Source: Bradyrhizobium sp. SRL28
GTDB taxonomy: Bacteria > Pseudomonadota > Alphaproteobacteria > Rhizobiales > Xanthobacteraceae
NCBI RefSeq assembly: GCF_018596315.1
Contig: NZ_JAHEAG010000002.1
Location: forward strand, 496,001-560,000
Direction: 5' to 3'
Length of the DNA stretch: 64,000 nucleotides
Made by a program: the position numbers and the translations under genes
In this document: in pieces, positions 17,746 to 26,892 of the stretch
Layout of the letters: each line of letters opens with the position of its first letter
Numbering within the stretch: position 1 is the first letter of the stretch
Notes under the pieces: generated by a model
Database searches by the model: none
The model's input: the letters and a program-made list of their open reading frames with translations, nothing else
What the model was told of the DNA's origin: nothing

Positions 17746-18366
17746 CTACAGCTTCCGTGCCAATTCCGGCGCCATTTCCTTGGTGCCTTCGGGAGCACGG
17801 GCGGCGGCGGCGCGCAGGCGCGGCACGATGTCCTCGACCCGTTCAGCCTTGAGGATGTCGATATCCAGCGCCGGGCGGATGAACTCGGTTTCGCGCATAT
17901 GCGCCAACAGCGCGATCAGCGGCTCCCAGAAGCCGTCGATGTTAGCGAGCAGCACCGGCTTGGAGTGGCGGCCGAGCTGCTGCCAGGTCATCTGCTCGAC
18001 CAGTTCTTCCAGCGTGCCGACGCCGCCAGGCAGGGCGACGAACGCATCGGAATGTTCGAACATCAGCCGCTTGCGCTCGTGCATGTCGGGCGTGACGATC
18101 ATTTCCTGAACGCGCGTCAGCATATTTTCGCGGGATCGTAAAAAATCCGGAATGATCCCGGTGACCAGGCCGCCATGATCCAGCGTGGACTTGGCGACCG
18201 CGCCCATCAGCCCGACCGATCCGCCGCCGTAGACAAGCCGGATATTGTTCTCGGCAAAAGCCTTTCCCAGAGCGTGGGCAGCTTCGACAAAGCGGGGGCT
18301 GGAGCCAGGGCCGGAGCCGCAATAGACACAAACGGTTTTGATTTGTTCGGTTTTGATTTGATCCAT
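17746..18366 (-). CDS. LOG-family (TIGR00730) nucleotide phosphoribohydrolase
   Basis: The 206-residue protein has the lysine-decarboxylase-like Rossmann fold. It begins VCVYCGSGPGSSPRFVEAA, then shows LVYGGGSVGLMGAVA and the catalytic signature LPGGVGTLEELVE with conserved MHERKRLMFEHSDAF. LOG proteins cleave N6-substituted adenosine 5'-monophosphates to free bases, which activates cytokinins in plants and some plant-associated bacteria; others act as general AMP nucleosidases. I chose the ATG at 18366 (MDQIKTEQIKTV); one at 18387 is in frame and also possible. Its stop is three bases from the convergent VOC stop. Confidence 0.85.
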   Translation of the reverse strand: MDQIKTEQIKTVCVYCGSGPGSSPRFVEAAHALGKAFAENNIRLVYGGGSVGLMGAVAKSTLDHGGLVTGIIPDFLRSRENMLTRVQEMIVTPDMHERKRLMFEHSDAFVALPGGVGTLEELVEQMTWQQLGRHSKPVLLANIDGFWEPLIALLAHMRETEFIRPALDIDILKAERVEDIVPRLRAAAARAPEGTKEMAPELARKL

Positions 18367-18578
18367 GCAGATCATGTGGCACCGCACCCTGGAAAGCTCA
18401 AGTCTGGTTGACTTCGCTGATGCCGCAGAAATAGGCCCGAAATCAAACCAAACGGGGGAAAGATTTATCTTTCAAGGCTGTACGGGAGAGTTAAACGCTC
18501 TATATGACGGGCATATGCAGATCATCAGAAACCATCTGACGGCGGCCGGTGCGCCATCTTGCGTTGGGCGCGGCAGCG

Positions 18579-20567
18579 ATGGCTGATTCTGATTCGCTTG
18601 ACCGTACCGCGGAACCTCCGGCCAGCAACTCTCCCGAAAAAGCGACCCTGATCGGGACGCTGGTGCATCTGTGGCCCTATATCTGGCCTGGCGACCGCGC
18701 GGACCTGAAGATGCGCGTGGTCTGGTCGATGGTGCTGCTGCTGGTCGCGAAGCTCGCGACGCTGACGGTGCCGTTCACCTTCAAATGGGCGATCGATGCG
18801 CTCAACGGCACGGGCACCGCGCCAGTCGAAGCGTCGAACTGGATGCTGTGGCTGATCGCCTCGCCCTTGCTGATGACTGCGAGCTACGGCGCCGTGCGGG
18901 TGCTGATGGCGGTATTGACGCAGTTTCGCGACGGCATCTTCGCCCGCGTCGCCATGCACGCCGTGCGCAAGCTCGCCTACATCACCTTCGTCCACATGCA
19001 TGAATTGTCGCTGCGCTTCCATCTGGAGCGCAAGACCGGCGGCCTGACGCGCGTGCTGGAGCGCGGCCGCACCGGCATCGAGGTGATCGTGCGGATGGTG
19101 ATCCTGCAGTTGATCCCGACCATCGTCGAGGTGTCGCTGCTGATGGCGGTGCTGCTGTGGCAGTTCGACTGGCGCTACGTGCTGGTCACCGCGATCACGG
19201 TCGTGATCTACATGTACTACACCTATATCGCGACCGAATGGCGGATCGAAATCCGCCGCGAGATGAACGATTCCGACACCGAGGCGAACACCAAGGCGAT
19301 CGACTCGCTGCTCAATTACGAGACGGTGAAGTATTTCAGCGCGGAGCAGCGCGAGGCCGAACGCTACGACCGTTCGATGGAGCGCTACGAGCGCCACAGC
19401 GTGAAGACATATACCTCGCTGGCGGTACTCAATACCGGGCAGGCGGTCATCTTCACCATCGGCCTCACCGCGACCATGCTGATGTGTGCGCTCGGTGTCC
19501 GCAACGGCACCCATACGGTCGGCGATTTCGTCATGGTCAACGCCATGATGATCCAGCTCTACCAGCCGCTGAATTTCATGGGCATGGTCTATCGCGAGAT
19601 CAAGCAGGCGATCATCGACATCGAGAAGATGTTCAACGTGCTGCAGCGCAATCCCGAGATCAAGGACATCCCGGGCGCTGCGCCACTGATCGTGAGCTCG
19701 GGCAATGTGCGCTTCGACGACGTGCGCTTTGCCTATGATCCGGAGCGGCCGATCCTCAAAGGCCTCAGTTTCGAAGTGCCCGCCGGCAAGACGGTTGCGA
19801 TCGTCGGTCCCTCGGGTGCGGGCAAGTCGACGATTTCGCGGCTGCTGTTCCGTCTTTACGACGTCTCCAGCGGAAAAATCCTGATCGACGGCCAGGACAT
19901 CCGGAACGTCACGCAGGCGAGCCTGCGCGCCTCGATCGGCATGGTGCCGCAGGACACCGTGCTGTTCAACGACACCATCCGCTACAACATCCGCTACGGC
20001 CGCTGGGATGCCGGCGATGCCGAGGTGGAGCAGGCGGCGCAACTGGCGCAGATCGACAGCTTCATCCGGATGTCGCCGAAGGGATATGAAACCCAGGTCG
20101 GCGAACGCGGCCTGAAATTGTCCGGCGGCGAGAAGCAGCGCGTGGCGATTGCGCGCACGGTGCTGAAAGCGCCGCCGATCCTGGTGCTGGATGAGGCGAC
20201 GTCCGCGCTCGACAGCCACACCGAGCATGAAATCCAGGAAGCGCTGGAGCGCGTCTCGCGTGGCCGCACCTCGCTCGTGATCGCACACCGGCTGTCGACC
20301 ATCGTCGGCGCCGACGAAATTATCGTGCTGGATCAAGGGCGCATCGCTGAACGCGGCACCCATGTCAGGCTTTTGGCGTCCGGCGGGCTCTATGCCAGTA
20401 TGTGGAACAGGCAGCGCGAAGCCGAGGAGGCGCGGGAGAAGCTCGCCCAGATCGACGAAGGCAACGAAGCGCCGAACCGCGTCCCGCCACCGGTCGATGA
20501 TCCGCTCAATGAGCCGCCCCGGGACCCGGCGGGACCCAAAGATCCCTTGGCAACCGCCGCGGAATAA
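18579..20567 (+). CDS. Atm1-like ABC exporter, fused membrane and ATPase domains
   Basis: The 662-residue half-transporter has six membrane helices (about 45-320) followed by an ATPase domain. The ATPase motifs are intact: Walker A GPSGAGKST, Q-loop in GMVPQDTVLFNDTIRYNI, signature LSGGEKQRVAIART, Walker B ILVLDEATSALD and H-loop IAHRLSTI. The substrate-region sequence EAIDSLLNYETVKYF-like (TKAIDSLLNYETVKYFS) is characteristic of the Atm1/ABCB7 group. That group exports glutathione-linked sulfur or metal compounds and supports iron-sulfur and metal homeostasis. The C-terminal 40 residues are Pro- and Glu-rich. A GTG at 18549 is an alternative start. psd and pssA follow on the same strand. Confidence 0.9.
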   Translation: MADSDSLDRTAEPPASNSPEKATLIGTLVHLWPYIWPGDRADLKMRVVWSMVLLLVAKLATLTVPFTFKWAIDALNGTGTAPVEASNWMLWLIASPLLMTASYGAVRVLMAVLTQFRDGIFARVAMHAVRKLAYITFVHMHELSLRFHLERKTGGLTRVLERGRTGIEVIVRMVILQLIPTIVEVSLLMAVLLWQFDWRYVLVTAITVVIYMYYTYIATEWRIEIRREMNDSDTEANTKAIDSLLNYETVKYFSAEQREAERYDRSMERYERHSVKTYTSLAVLNTGQAVIFTIGLTATMLMCALGVRNGTHTVGDFVMVNAMMIQLYQPLNFMGMVYREIKQAIIDIEKMFNVLQRNPEIKDIPGAAPLIVSSGNVRFDDVRFAYDPERPILKGLSFEVPAGKTVAIVGPSGAGKSTISRLLFRLYDVSSGKILIDGQDIRNVTQASLRASIGMVPQDTVLFNDTIRYNIRYGRWDAGDAEVEQAAQLAQIDSFIRMSPKGYETQVGERGLKLSGGEKQRVAIARTVLKAPPILVLDEATSALDSHTEHEIQEALERVSRGRTSLVIAHRLSTIVGADEIIVLDQGRIAERGTHVRLLASGGLYASMWNRQREAEEAREKLAQIDEGNEAPNRVPPPVDDPLNEPPRDPAGPKDPLATAAE

Positions 20568-20622
20568 TCCAAATACGGCGCTACTTCCGAGCCGGAAGTC
20601 GGCCAGATAACAGTGAGCCTCG

Positions 20623-21321
20623 ATGTCGATTGCGAATTCCATCCGCGCGCAGATCCCGCCGATCCATCCCGAGGGTTATCCCTTCATCGGCATCTTTGCG
20701 GCGGTTAGCCTCGTCCTGTTCTTTCTCTGGACGCCGCTGGGCTGGATCGGCACGGGCCTGACCGTCTGGTGCGCGCTGTTCTTCCGCGACCCCGTCCGCG
20801 TCACGCCGGTCCGCGACGGCATCGTGGTGTCGCCGGCCGATGGCCGCGTCTCCATGATCGCGCAGGTGCTGCCGCCGGCCGAACTCGGTCTTGGCGACCG
20901 GCCGCTGCCGCGCGTTTCGATCTTCATGAGCGTGTTCAACTGCCACGTGAACCGCAGCCCGGTCGCGGGCCGCATCGACCGGATCGCCTACCGGCCCGGC
21001 ACCTTCATCAACGCCGAGCTCGACAAGGCCAGCGAAGACAATGAGCGCAATTCGCTTGTCATCTCGACCACGAACGGGCGGATCGGCGTGGTTCAGATCG
21101 CCGGACTGGTGGCGCGGCGGATTGTCTCATTCGTGCGGGAAGGCCAGTCGATCGGTGCCGGCGAGCGGTTCGGACTGATCCGTTTCGGCTCTCGTCTGGA
21201 CGTTTATTTGCCCGAGGGCAGCAAAGCGCTGGTTTCCGAGGGCCAGACCGCGGTTGCCGGCGAGACGATTTTGGCCGATTTCGGGTCGAGCGAGCAGGGG
21301 CGGACGTTTCGGGCCGATTAA
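20623..21321 (+). CDS. psd: Phosphatidylserine decarboxylase proenzyme
   Basis: This enzyme converts phosphatidylserine to phosphatidylethanolamine. The 232-residue protein is of the short archaeal/rhizobial type. It has an N-terminal membrane-associated hairpin (about 20-48), the core [31 protein letters not shown] and the self-cleavage site [12 protein letters not shown]. There the proenzyme would split between Gly and Ser to create the pyruvoyl group at the new alpha-chain N-terminus. pssA, which makes the substrate, follows 75 bases downstream, so the two steps are encoded together. Confidence 0.93.
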   Translation: MSIANSIRAQIPPIHPEGYPFIGIFAAVSLVLFFLWTPLGWIGTGLTVWCALFFRDPVRVTPVRDGIVVSPADGRVSMIAQVLPPAELGLGDRPLPRVSIFMSVFNCHVNRSPVAGRIDRIAYRPGTFINAELDKASEDNERNSLVISTTNGRIGVVQIAGLVARRIVSFVREGQSIGAGERFGLIRFGSRLDVYLPEGSKALVSEGQTAVAGETILADFGSSEQGRTFRAD

Positions 21322-21396
21322 CCACCCCCCGGCCGCCTAAATAGCTAGGCCGCCGCCAATGGTGACCGGGCCGGCGCTTGCTATATAGTGGCAGGC

Positions 21397-22284
21397 ATGC
21401 TGACCCCCGGTCCCAAATACCCTGAACTGCGCCGCCGCCGGTTCCGCCCGATCCCGGTGCGGATGCTGGTGCCCAACGTCATCACCTTGCTCGCGATCTG
21501 CGCCGGGCTGACGGCGATCCGCCTGTCGATCGAAGGGCGGATGGAGCTTGCGGTTGCCGCCATTGTATTCGCAGCCGTGCTGGACGGGGTCGACGGCCGT
21601 GTCGCGCGCATGATCAAGGGCCAGTCGAAATTCGGTGCCGAACTCGACAGCCTTGCGGATTTCGTCAATTTCGGCGTTGCGCCCGCTCTGATGCTGTACT
21701 TCTGGCAGCTCCACGAGCTGAACAATGGCGGCTGGATCGCGGCGATGGTGTTTGCGATCGCCGGTGGCCTGCGGCTGGCGCGCTTCAATGCCAGCATCGA
21801 CGATCCGAACAAACCTGCCTTTGCGGCGAATTATTTCACCGGCGTGCCGGCGCCCGCCGGCGCCATCCTTGCGATGCTGCCGTTCTATCTGGCGTTTCTG
21901 GGCGTCTCGAAGCCGCCGGTCATGCTGACTGCGGCCTACACGCTGCTGATCGGATTCCTGATGGTGTCGCGCCTGCCGGTCTTTTCCGGCAAGACGGTGC
22001 GGATGCGGGTGCCGCCGGAAATGGTGCTGCCGGTTTTCGTCTCCGTGGTGTTCTTCGTCGCCCTGCTGATCGGCTATCCCTGGCACATCCTGTCGATCGG
22101 CTCGGTGCTCTACCTGCTGAGCCTGCCCTGGGGGTGGAAGTCCTATCGCGACCATGAGCGCAAGGCGGCCGCCACAGTGCAACCGAACGTGACGGGCGAG
22201 GCGGCTGCGCCGTCGACTCCGGCGACGACGTTTTCGCCTGCCCCTGATGATGCCGAGGGCGAGCGACCGGCGCGGCTGAACTGA
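21397..22284 (+). CDS. pssA: CDP-diacylglycerol--serine O-phosphatidyltransferase
   Basis: This enzyme makes phosphatidylserine from CDP-diacylglycerol and serine at the inner membrane. The 295-residue protein has about eight helices and the complete CDP-alcohol phosphotransferase motif: DGVDGRVAR, then eight residues, G-AELDSLAD. The starting stretch RRRRFRPIPVRMLVPNVITL and the tail ending in a Pro- and Ala-rich segment are typical of the rhizobial type II enzyme. A GTG at 21388 is also in frame. With psd upstream it forms the complete phosphatidylethanolamine branch. Confidence 0.93.
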   Translation: MLTPGPKYPELRRRRFRPIPVRMLVPNVITLLAICAGLTAIRLSIEGRMELAVAAIVFAAVLDGVDGRVARMIKGQSKFGAELDSLADFVNFGVAPALMLYFWQLHELNNGGWIAAMVFAIAGGLRLARFNASIDDPNKPAFAANYFTGVPAPAGAILAMLPFYLAFLGVSKPPVMLTAAYTLLIGFLMVSRLPVFSGKTVRMRVPPEMVLPVFVSVVFFVALLIGYPWHILSIGSVLYLLSLPWGWKSYRDHERKAAATVQPNVTGEAAAPSTPATTFSPAPDDAEGERPARLN

Positions 22285-22416
22285 GCGCTCCGCGTCACTT
22301 CCGATATAGCTGCCATGAGCGGCCGCCGAGTTGGGTTCGACGCCAATCTCGGCTATACGCATGTCGACGCACGGCTTTCAAAAGCAGCCGGCCAAGAACA
22401 ATCAGGAGAGAACGCC

Positions 22417-23136
22417 GTGAACAAAGCCGTTACCGCCCCGCTGCCTGCTTCCGTCCTCGAGGCGCTGGCGCGCTATGACACGCCGACGATCTGCAATGCG
22501 ATGGAAATCGTCGCGCCCGAACGCCGCCTGATCGGCTACACCACCAAGCCGCTGGTCTGCCCGTTTCCTGATTTGCCGCCCATGGTCGGCTATGCCCGCA
22601 CCGTGACGATCCGCTCGGTGCTCAAATCTACCCTTCCGGCCAACGAGCAGGCGAAGCGCCGCATCGCCTATTACGAATATGTCGGCACTGGCTTTGGCCC
22701 GCGTATCACCGTGATCCAGGATATCGACGGCGCCGATGCCGGCTACGGCGCGTTCTGGGGCGAGGTGCAGAGCAACGTGCACAAGGCGCTCGGCTGCCTC
22801 GGTGTCATCACTGACGGCTCGATCCGCGACATCCCGCAATGGGCGCCGGACTTTCAGGCGCTGGCCGGCTCGATCGGGCCGTCGCACGCCTGGGTTCATG
22901 CCGAAAACTGGGGCGGCGAAGTGCGCGTCGCCGGCATGACGGTGCATTCCGACGACCTCATCCACGCCGACCAGCACGGCGCCATCGTGATCCCGGTCGA
23001 CATCGCGGCGAAGATTCCGGAAGCCGCCGAACTCTGTGGCCGGCGCGAAACGCCGATCCTGGAGATCGCCCGCAGCCCCGACTTTACACTCGAAAAACTG
23101 AAAGAGGCGCTGAAGCGTTCGTCCGAGATCCATTAA
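22417..23136 (+). CDS. RraA-like (HMG aldolase-fold) protein
   Basis: The 239-residue protein has the RraA/4-hydroxy-4-methyl-2-oxoglutarate aldolase fold. It shows an N-terminal helix with YDTPTICNAM, a G-YARTVT strand, and the signature LGVITDGSIRDIPQW in which Asp and Arg bind metal and substrate. VHSDDLIHADQHGAIVIP comes near the C-terminus. Members are RNase E inhibitors or divalent-metal aldolases/decarboxylases; isolated alphaproteobacterial copies are more likely enzymes. The GTG at 22417 has CAGGAGAG ten bases upstream; longer frames back to 22315 lack a site. Its neighbours do not define a pathway. Confidence 0.8.
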   Translation: MNKAVTAPLPASVLEALARYDTPTICNAMEIVAPERRLIGYTTKPLVCPFPDLPPMVGYARTVTIRSVLKSTLPANEQAKRRIAYYEYVGTGFGPRITVIQDIDGADAGYGAFWGEVQSNVHKALGCLGVITDGSIRDIPQWAPDFQALAGSIGPSHAWVHAENWGGEVRVAGMTVHSDDLIHADQHGAIVIPVDIAAKIPEAAELCGRRETPILEIARSPDFTLEKLKEALKRSSEIH

Positions 23137-23163
23137 GCGAGCCGGTTCGCGCATACCCGCCAA

Positions 23164-23886
23164 ATGGATACAGTTGTGAAACCCAGCGAAAGCGGCTTCT
23201 TCAAATATGTCTGGCGGTTCAACGCGCTGGCAATTGCGGGAGCTGCAGTCGTTTGTATTCTGTTGGGCCTCTACGCGGCAGCGACAATTTTCAAGGAGGA
23301 AACGCGATCGCGCCGAGTCACCAACGTGGTCAATGTTGGCGAGAAGGACAACGTATCAGAGGAATTTGCGCTAGGGAGCCCCACCACCATCGCGGGTACA
23401 CCCTACGTCCGGATTCCTCTTTACCGCGGGCAGTCCTATAGCGCATCGTACTATTCAAAGCGCAGCGAGCAAAACGCCGTCAACTACCTGTTCTTGAACA
23501 TATCCACGAACGAAAGCAGGTGGCTATTTGAACGCGCGGGCCAGTTAATTGTTGATAGCCGCGTGTTGTTCAGCAAGCTGAAGAGCTCGCCGGATGAGCC
23601 ACAGACAGGCGTGGGAGTTTTTCATGTCGTTGTTGAGCGAGATTCGAATGGCGACAATCGATTGACTGAAAAGGATGCCGTCTCGCTGGCAACGAGCGCA
23701 GTTGACGGCGCCAACTACAGGAAATTGATTGAGGGCATTGAGCAGCTCTACTCCGTTCAGCAAATTGCAGATGATAAGGTTCTAGTGCTGTATCAGAAGA
23801 ACCAGCAAACCATCTCCGAATTGTACAGCCTTCCTCGCATGGAGCGGCTGATGCAAGCGAACATTCCGAAGGTTGATTTGAAATAG
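23164..23886 (+). CDS. Unknown single-pass membrane protein with an EF-hand-like loop
   Basis: The 240-residue protein has a short cytoplasmic N-terminus, one membrane helix (about 21-43, ALAIAGAAVVCILLGLYAAA) and an outside domain of about 195 residues. Within this domain, near residue 160, ERDSNGDNRLTEKD has the Asp-x-Asn-x-Asp-x-Arg spacing of a calcium-binding loop, with Asp at position 12 where canonical EF-hands carry Glu. The codon use is less GC-rich than in flanking genes. I do not recognise a family. It sits between the RraA-like gene and the binding-protein gene with its own 27- and 48-base gaps. Confidence 0.65.
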   Translation: MDTVVKPSESGFFKYVWRFNALAIAGAAVVCILLGLYAAATIFKEETRSRRVTNVVNVGEKDNVSEEFALGSPTTIAGTPYVRIPLYRGQSYSASYYSKRSEQNAVNYLFLNISTNESRWLFERAGQLIVDSRVLFSKLKSSPDEPQTGVGVFHVVVERDSNGDNRLTEKDAVSLATSAVDGANYRKLIEGIEQLYSVQQIADDKVLVLYQKNQQTISELYSLPRMERLMQANIPKVDLK

Positions 23887-23934
23887 CCCGCGACGGATGC
23901 GGGTGCCGAGCCTTCGACATAGAGGGGGAAAGTC

Positions 23935-24903
23935 ATGAAGAGGCTTCTGGCGGCGCTTTCACTATCGATCCTGATTGGTATCGCAGGCGTACAGGCGCAA
24001 ACCTATCCCTCCCGCCCGATCACGCTGGTCGTGCCGTTCCCGCCGGGCGGATCGACCGATGCTGCCGCCCGGATCATGGCTGAGCGGATGCGTGCTCCGC
24101 TTGGGCAATCCGTCGTCATCGAAAATGTCGGCGGCGCCGGCGGCAGCATTGGTGTCGGGCGCGTCGCCCGCGCCGCGCCCGATGGTTACACCTTCGACAT
24201 CGGCCAGTGGGACACCCACGTCGGCAGCATCATCTACAAGCTCGACTACGACCTCGAGAAAGACTTCGAGCCGATCGCGCTTATTTCAAACAATCCCCAA
24301 CTCATGGTCGCAAAGATTGACCTGCCGGCGAACACGCCTGCCGAGCTGGTTGCCTGGATGAAGGAAAATCCCGGCAAGATCAATTTCGTCAACCAGAACG
24401 CGGCGGCGAATGTCACCGGCGTGCTGTTCGAGAACCTGACCAAGCAGAAGGTGCAGTTCATTCCCTATCGCGGGGCGGGGCCGGCGATGACCGATCTCGT
24501 CTCGGGCACGGTGGATCTGCTGGTCGTGCAGGGCGCAGTGGCGCTGCCGCAAATCCGCGCCGGCAAGATCAAGGCGCTCGCCAATCTCTCGGCCACGCGC
24601 TCGGCCTCGATGCCGGATATTCCGACCGCGGACGAGACCGGTGTGCCCGGCCTCTATATGTCCGGCTGGTTCGGCTTCTGGGCGCCAAAGGGCACGCCGA
24701 GGGATGTCATCGCAAAACTCAATGCCGCGACGGTGGAGGCGCTGGCCGACCCCGCGATCCAGAAGCGGTTTACCGAATTGGGGCTCGATGTTGCGCCTCG
24801 CGCCCAGCAAACCCCGGAAGGACTGGCCGCCTTCCAGAAGGCCGAGATCGAAAAATGGTGGCCGATCATCAAGGCCGCCGGGATCGGCGTGCAGGCGCAG
24901 TGA
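23935..24903 (+). CDS. Bug-family tripartite tricarboxylate transporter substrate-binding protein
   Basis: The 322-residue periplasmic protein has a signal peptide (LLAALSLSILIGIAGVQA, cleavage near 22) followed by YPSRPITLVVPFPPGGSTDAAAR. That is the Bug/TctC signature for the first binding loop. GGAGGSIGVGRVARAAPDGYT and FIPYRGAGPAMTDLVSGTVD are the second and later conserved blocks. Bug proteins deliver carboxylates or other small organic acids to TctAB permeases; no tctA or tctB lies nearby, which is usual for orphan Bug genes. A GGGGGAAAG precedes the ATG. Confidence 0.9.
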   Translation: MKRLLAALSLSILIGIAGVQAQTYPSRPITLVVPFPPGGSTDAAARIMAERMRAPLGQSVVIENVGGAGGSIGVGRVARAAPDGYTFDIGQWDTHVGSIIYKLDYDLEKDFEPIALISNNPQLMVAKIDLPANTPAELVAWMKENPGKINFVNQNAAANVTGVLFENLTKQKVQFIPYRGAGPAMTDLVSGTVDLLVVQGAVALPQIRAGKIKALANLSATRSASMPDIPTADETGVPGLYMSGWFGFWAPKGTPRDVIAKLNAATVEALADPAIQKRFTELGLDVAPRAQQTPEGLAAFQKAEIEKWWPIIKAAGIGVQAQ

Positions 24904-25094
24904 GCGCCAACCGCTATGGTTAGCGAATCCTTGAGATCGTGCGCGCGTTGCCCCGCAATTCTACGACCGCGATTTAGGTTTAACCTTTACGCGTCTTTAA
25001 TGGCGCGGTCGTAGGGTGCCTCTTGCGCGGCTCCGAATGGTGCGGCGCGACCGGTCAGGATGGCCGGTGGTTCGCGTATGCGTCGGAGTTCAGA

Positions 25095-25868
25095 ATGGAT
25101 ATCACCACGCTCGTTGGCCTGATCGCCGGCATCATCGTCCTGTCGACGCTGATCCTGATGGGCGGTGACTTCCGGATGTTCTATGACATCCATGCCGTCA
25201 TCATCATCTTCGGCGGCTCGACCGCGGCGACCCTGATCCGCTTCCCGCTCAGCGCGATCCTGCACGGCATGCCGCTGGGTGCAAAATTCGCCTTCACGAT
25301 GAGCCGTCTTTCGGCGCGCGATCTGGTCGACGAACTGGCCCGCATCGCGGAAATCGCCCGCAAGCAGGGTCCGGTCGGCCTGGAAAAGGTCGAGACCGAC
25401 GAGCCCTTTCTCGCCAAGGGAATCCGCTACGTCGCCGACGGCTACGATCTCGAATTCATCCGCGACAACATGGAGCGCGATCGCGACAATTTTCTGATGC
25501 ACCTGAACGAGGGTTCGAAGATCTATCGCGCCATCGGCGATTGTGCGCCGGCGTTCGGCATGATCGGCACGCTGCTCGGCATGGTGCAGATGTTCTCGAA
25601 CATGTCGGACCCGTCGAAGCTCGGCCCGTTCATGGCCGTGGCTCTGCTGGCGACGCTGTACGGCGCGCTGGTGGCCAACCTGATCTGTCTGCCGATCGCC
25701 GACAAGCTGCATGGCAAGCTGATCGACGAGGAGACCAACCGCACGCTGATCATCGACGGCATCCTGATGATCCGCGATTCCAAGAGCCCGGCGCTGGTGC
25801 GTGAAATGCTGTTGGCCTATCTGCCCGAAAAACATCGCCACGAGGAAGGCGAACTGGCTCCGGCCTGA
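25095..25868 (+). CDS. motA: MotA-type stator protein (MotA/TolQ/ExbB family)
   Basis: The 257-residue membrane protein has two N-terminal helices (about 4-24 and 29-50), a large cytoplasmic loop, and two C-terminal helices. The latter hold the stator signature DCAPAFGMIGTLLGMVQMF, with the conserved Pro, and FMAVALLATLYGALVANL. It is closest in form to PomA-like flagellar MotA. I chose the ATG at 25095, which gives the typical MDITTLVGLIAG start; the longer frame from 25023 is not membrane-like. motB starts 32 bases downstream. No other flagellar or chemotaxis genes are in the window, so a non-flagellar stator role is not excluded. Confidence 0.88.
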   Translation: MDITTLVGLIAGIIVLSTLILMGGDFRMFYDIHAVIIIFGGSTAATLIRFPLSAILHGMPLGAKFAFTMSRLSARDLVDELARIAEIARKQGPVGLEKVETDEPFLAKGIRYVADGYDLEFIRDNMERDRDNFLMHLNEGSKIYRAIGDCAPAFGMIGTLLGMVQMFSNMSDPSKLGPFMAVALLATLYGALVANLICLPIADKLHGKLIDEETNRTLIIDGILMIRDSKSPALVREMLLAYLPEKHRHEEGELAPA

Positions 25869-25900
25869 TCGACGGCGGCATCCAGGTGCGGACATAGAAC

Positions 25901-26728
25901 ATGGCCAAGAAAAAACGCGAAGAGGCGCATGGCGGTCACGGCTGGTTCGTGACGTTTGCAGACCTGATGGCGCTGTTGCTGTCATTCTTTGTGATGCTGG
26001 TGGCGTTCTCCACCCAGGATTCCGCCAAGCTCAAGATCGTCGCCGGTTCGATGCGCGAAGCGTTCGGCGTGCAGACCGAGTCCAGATATTCGGGAATCGT
26101 CGAAGCCGACGGCCTGCCGACGCGGCCGAAACTGAAGAATGTCGAGCATATTTCGCCCGAAGATTCCTCCAATACCCCGACGCCCGACGACAAGGACCGT
26201 CAGCGCGAATGGGGTGCCAAACTTAAGGTCGATCGCGAGTTCGCGCTCGCCTCGGCCTCATTGCGCCAGGCGCTGCAGGACATGCCGGAACTGACCGAAA
26301 TGTCCAAGCACATCATGTTCGAGGAAACCAAAGAGGGTCTCAATCTCGAAATCGTCGACCAGGATGGCCGCTCGATGTTCGCTGACGGCTCCAAGGTGCC
26401 CTACGACCGCACCCGCCGGCTGATCCAGAAACTGGCCGTGCCGTTGAAGGCGACGCCGCTGCGGGTCAGAATTGTCGGCCACACGTCGGCAGGCTTCGTG
26501 CCGGCGCGCGGCGAATATGGCGCATTCGATCTGTCGGCGGACCGCGCCAACGTCGTGCGCCAGATCCTCGAACGCGAGGGGCTGCCGTCATCCCACATCT
26601 ACGCCGTCGGCGGCAGGGCTGACAGCCAGCCATTGTTTCCCGATGATCCGACGTTGCCGGCAAACCGTCGCGTCACCATCACATTGATGCGCGAAAATCC
26701 GCCGCTTCCGCCCAACCTGAAGCCGTAA
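25901..26728 (+). CDS. motB: MotB-type stator protein with OmpA-like domain
   Basis: The 275-residue partner of MotA anchors the ion channel to peptidoglycan. The short cytoplasmic start is Lys-rich, and the single membrane helix (about 15-37) contains [10 protein letters not shown] with the ion-carrying Asp21. The periplasmic part has a plug-like linker (about 60-130) and an OmpA-like domain with [24 protein letters not shown] and [10 protein letters not shown]. The C-terminus ends [10 protein letters not shown]. It is co-oriented with motA and probably co-transcribed. Asp rather than other residues at the channel is normal for both proton and sodium stators, so the ion cannot be told. Confidence 0.9.
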   Translation: MAKKKREEAHGGHGWFVTFADLMALLLSFFVMLVAFSTQDSAKLKIVAGSMREAFGVQTESRYSGIVEADGLPTRPKLKNVEHISPEDSSNTPTPDDKDRQREWGAKLKVDREFALASASLRQALQDMPELTEMSKHIMFEETKEGLNLEIVDQDGRSMFADGSKVPYDRTRRLIQKLAVPLKATPLRVRIVGHTSAGFVPARGEYGAFDLSADRANVVRQILEREGLPSSHIYAVGGRADSQPLFPDDPTLPANRRVTITLMRENPPLPPNLKP

Positions 26729-26892
26729 GACGACGGAACTACCATAATACCACTCCGCAATTTCGATCCGCTTTGCGTAAGCTCCGCATCGCATGTGGTG
26801 CTATGCTTGCTTGTCCGAATGATTTGACAGGCAGCGCGGAAGCGTCGATAGCCGCCCGGATCAATTCAACGACGAGAACGTTCCTCTCCATC

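Noticed and set aside
18525..20642. A 705-codon open frame on the minus strand
   Set aside because: It lies opposite the Atm1-like exporter, whose motifs are complete. The antisense translation is His-, Arg- and Asp-rich without any domain; long antisense frames are normal in high-GC genes.
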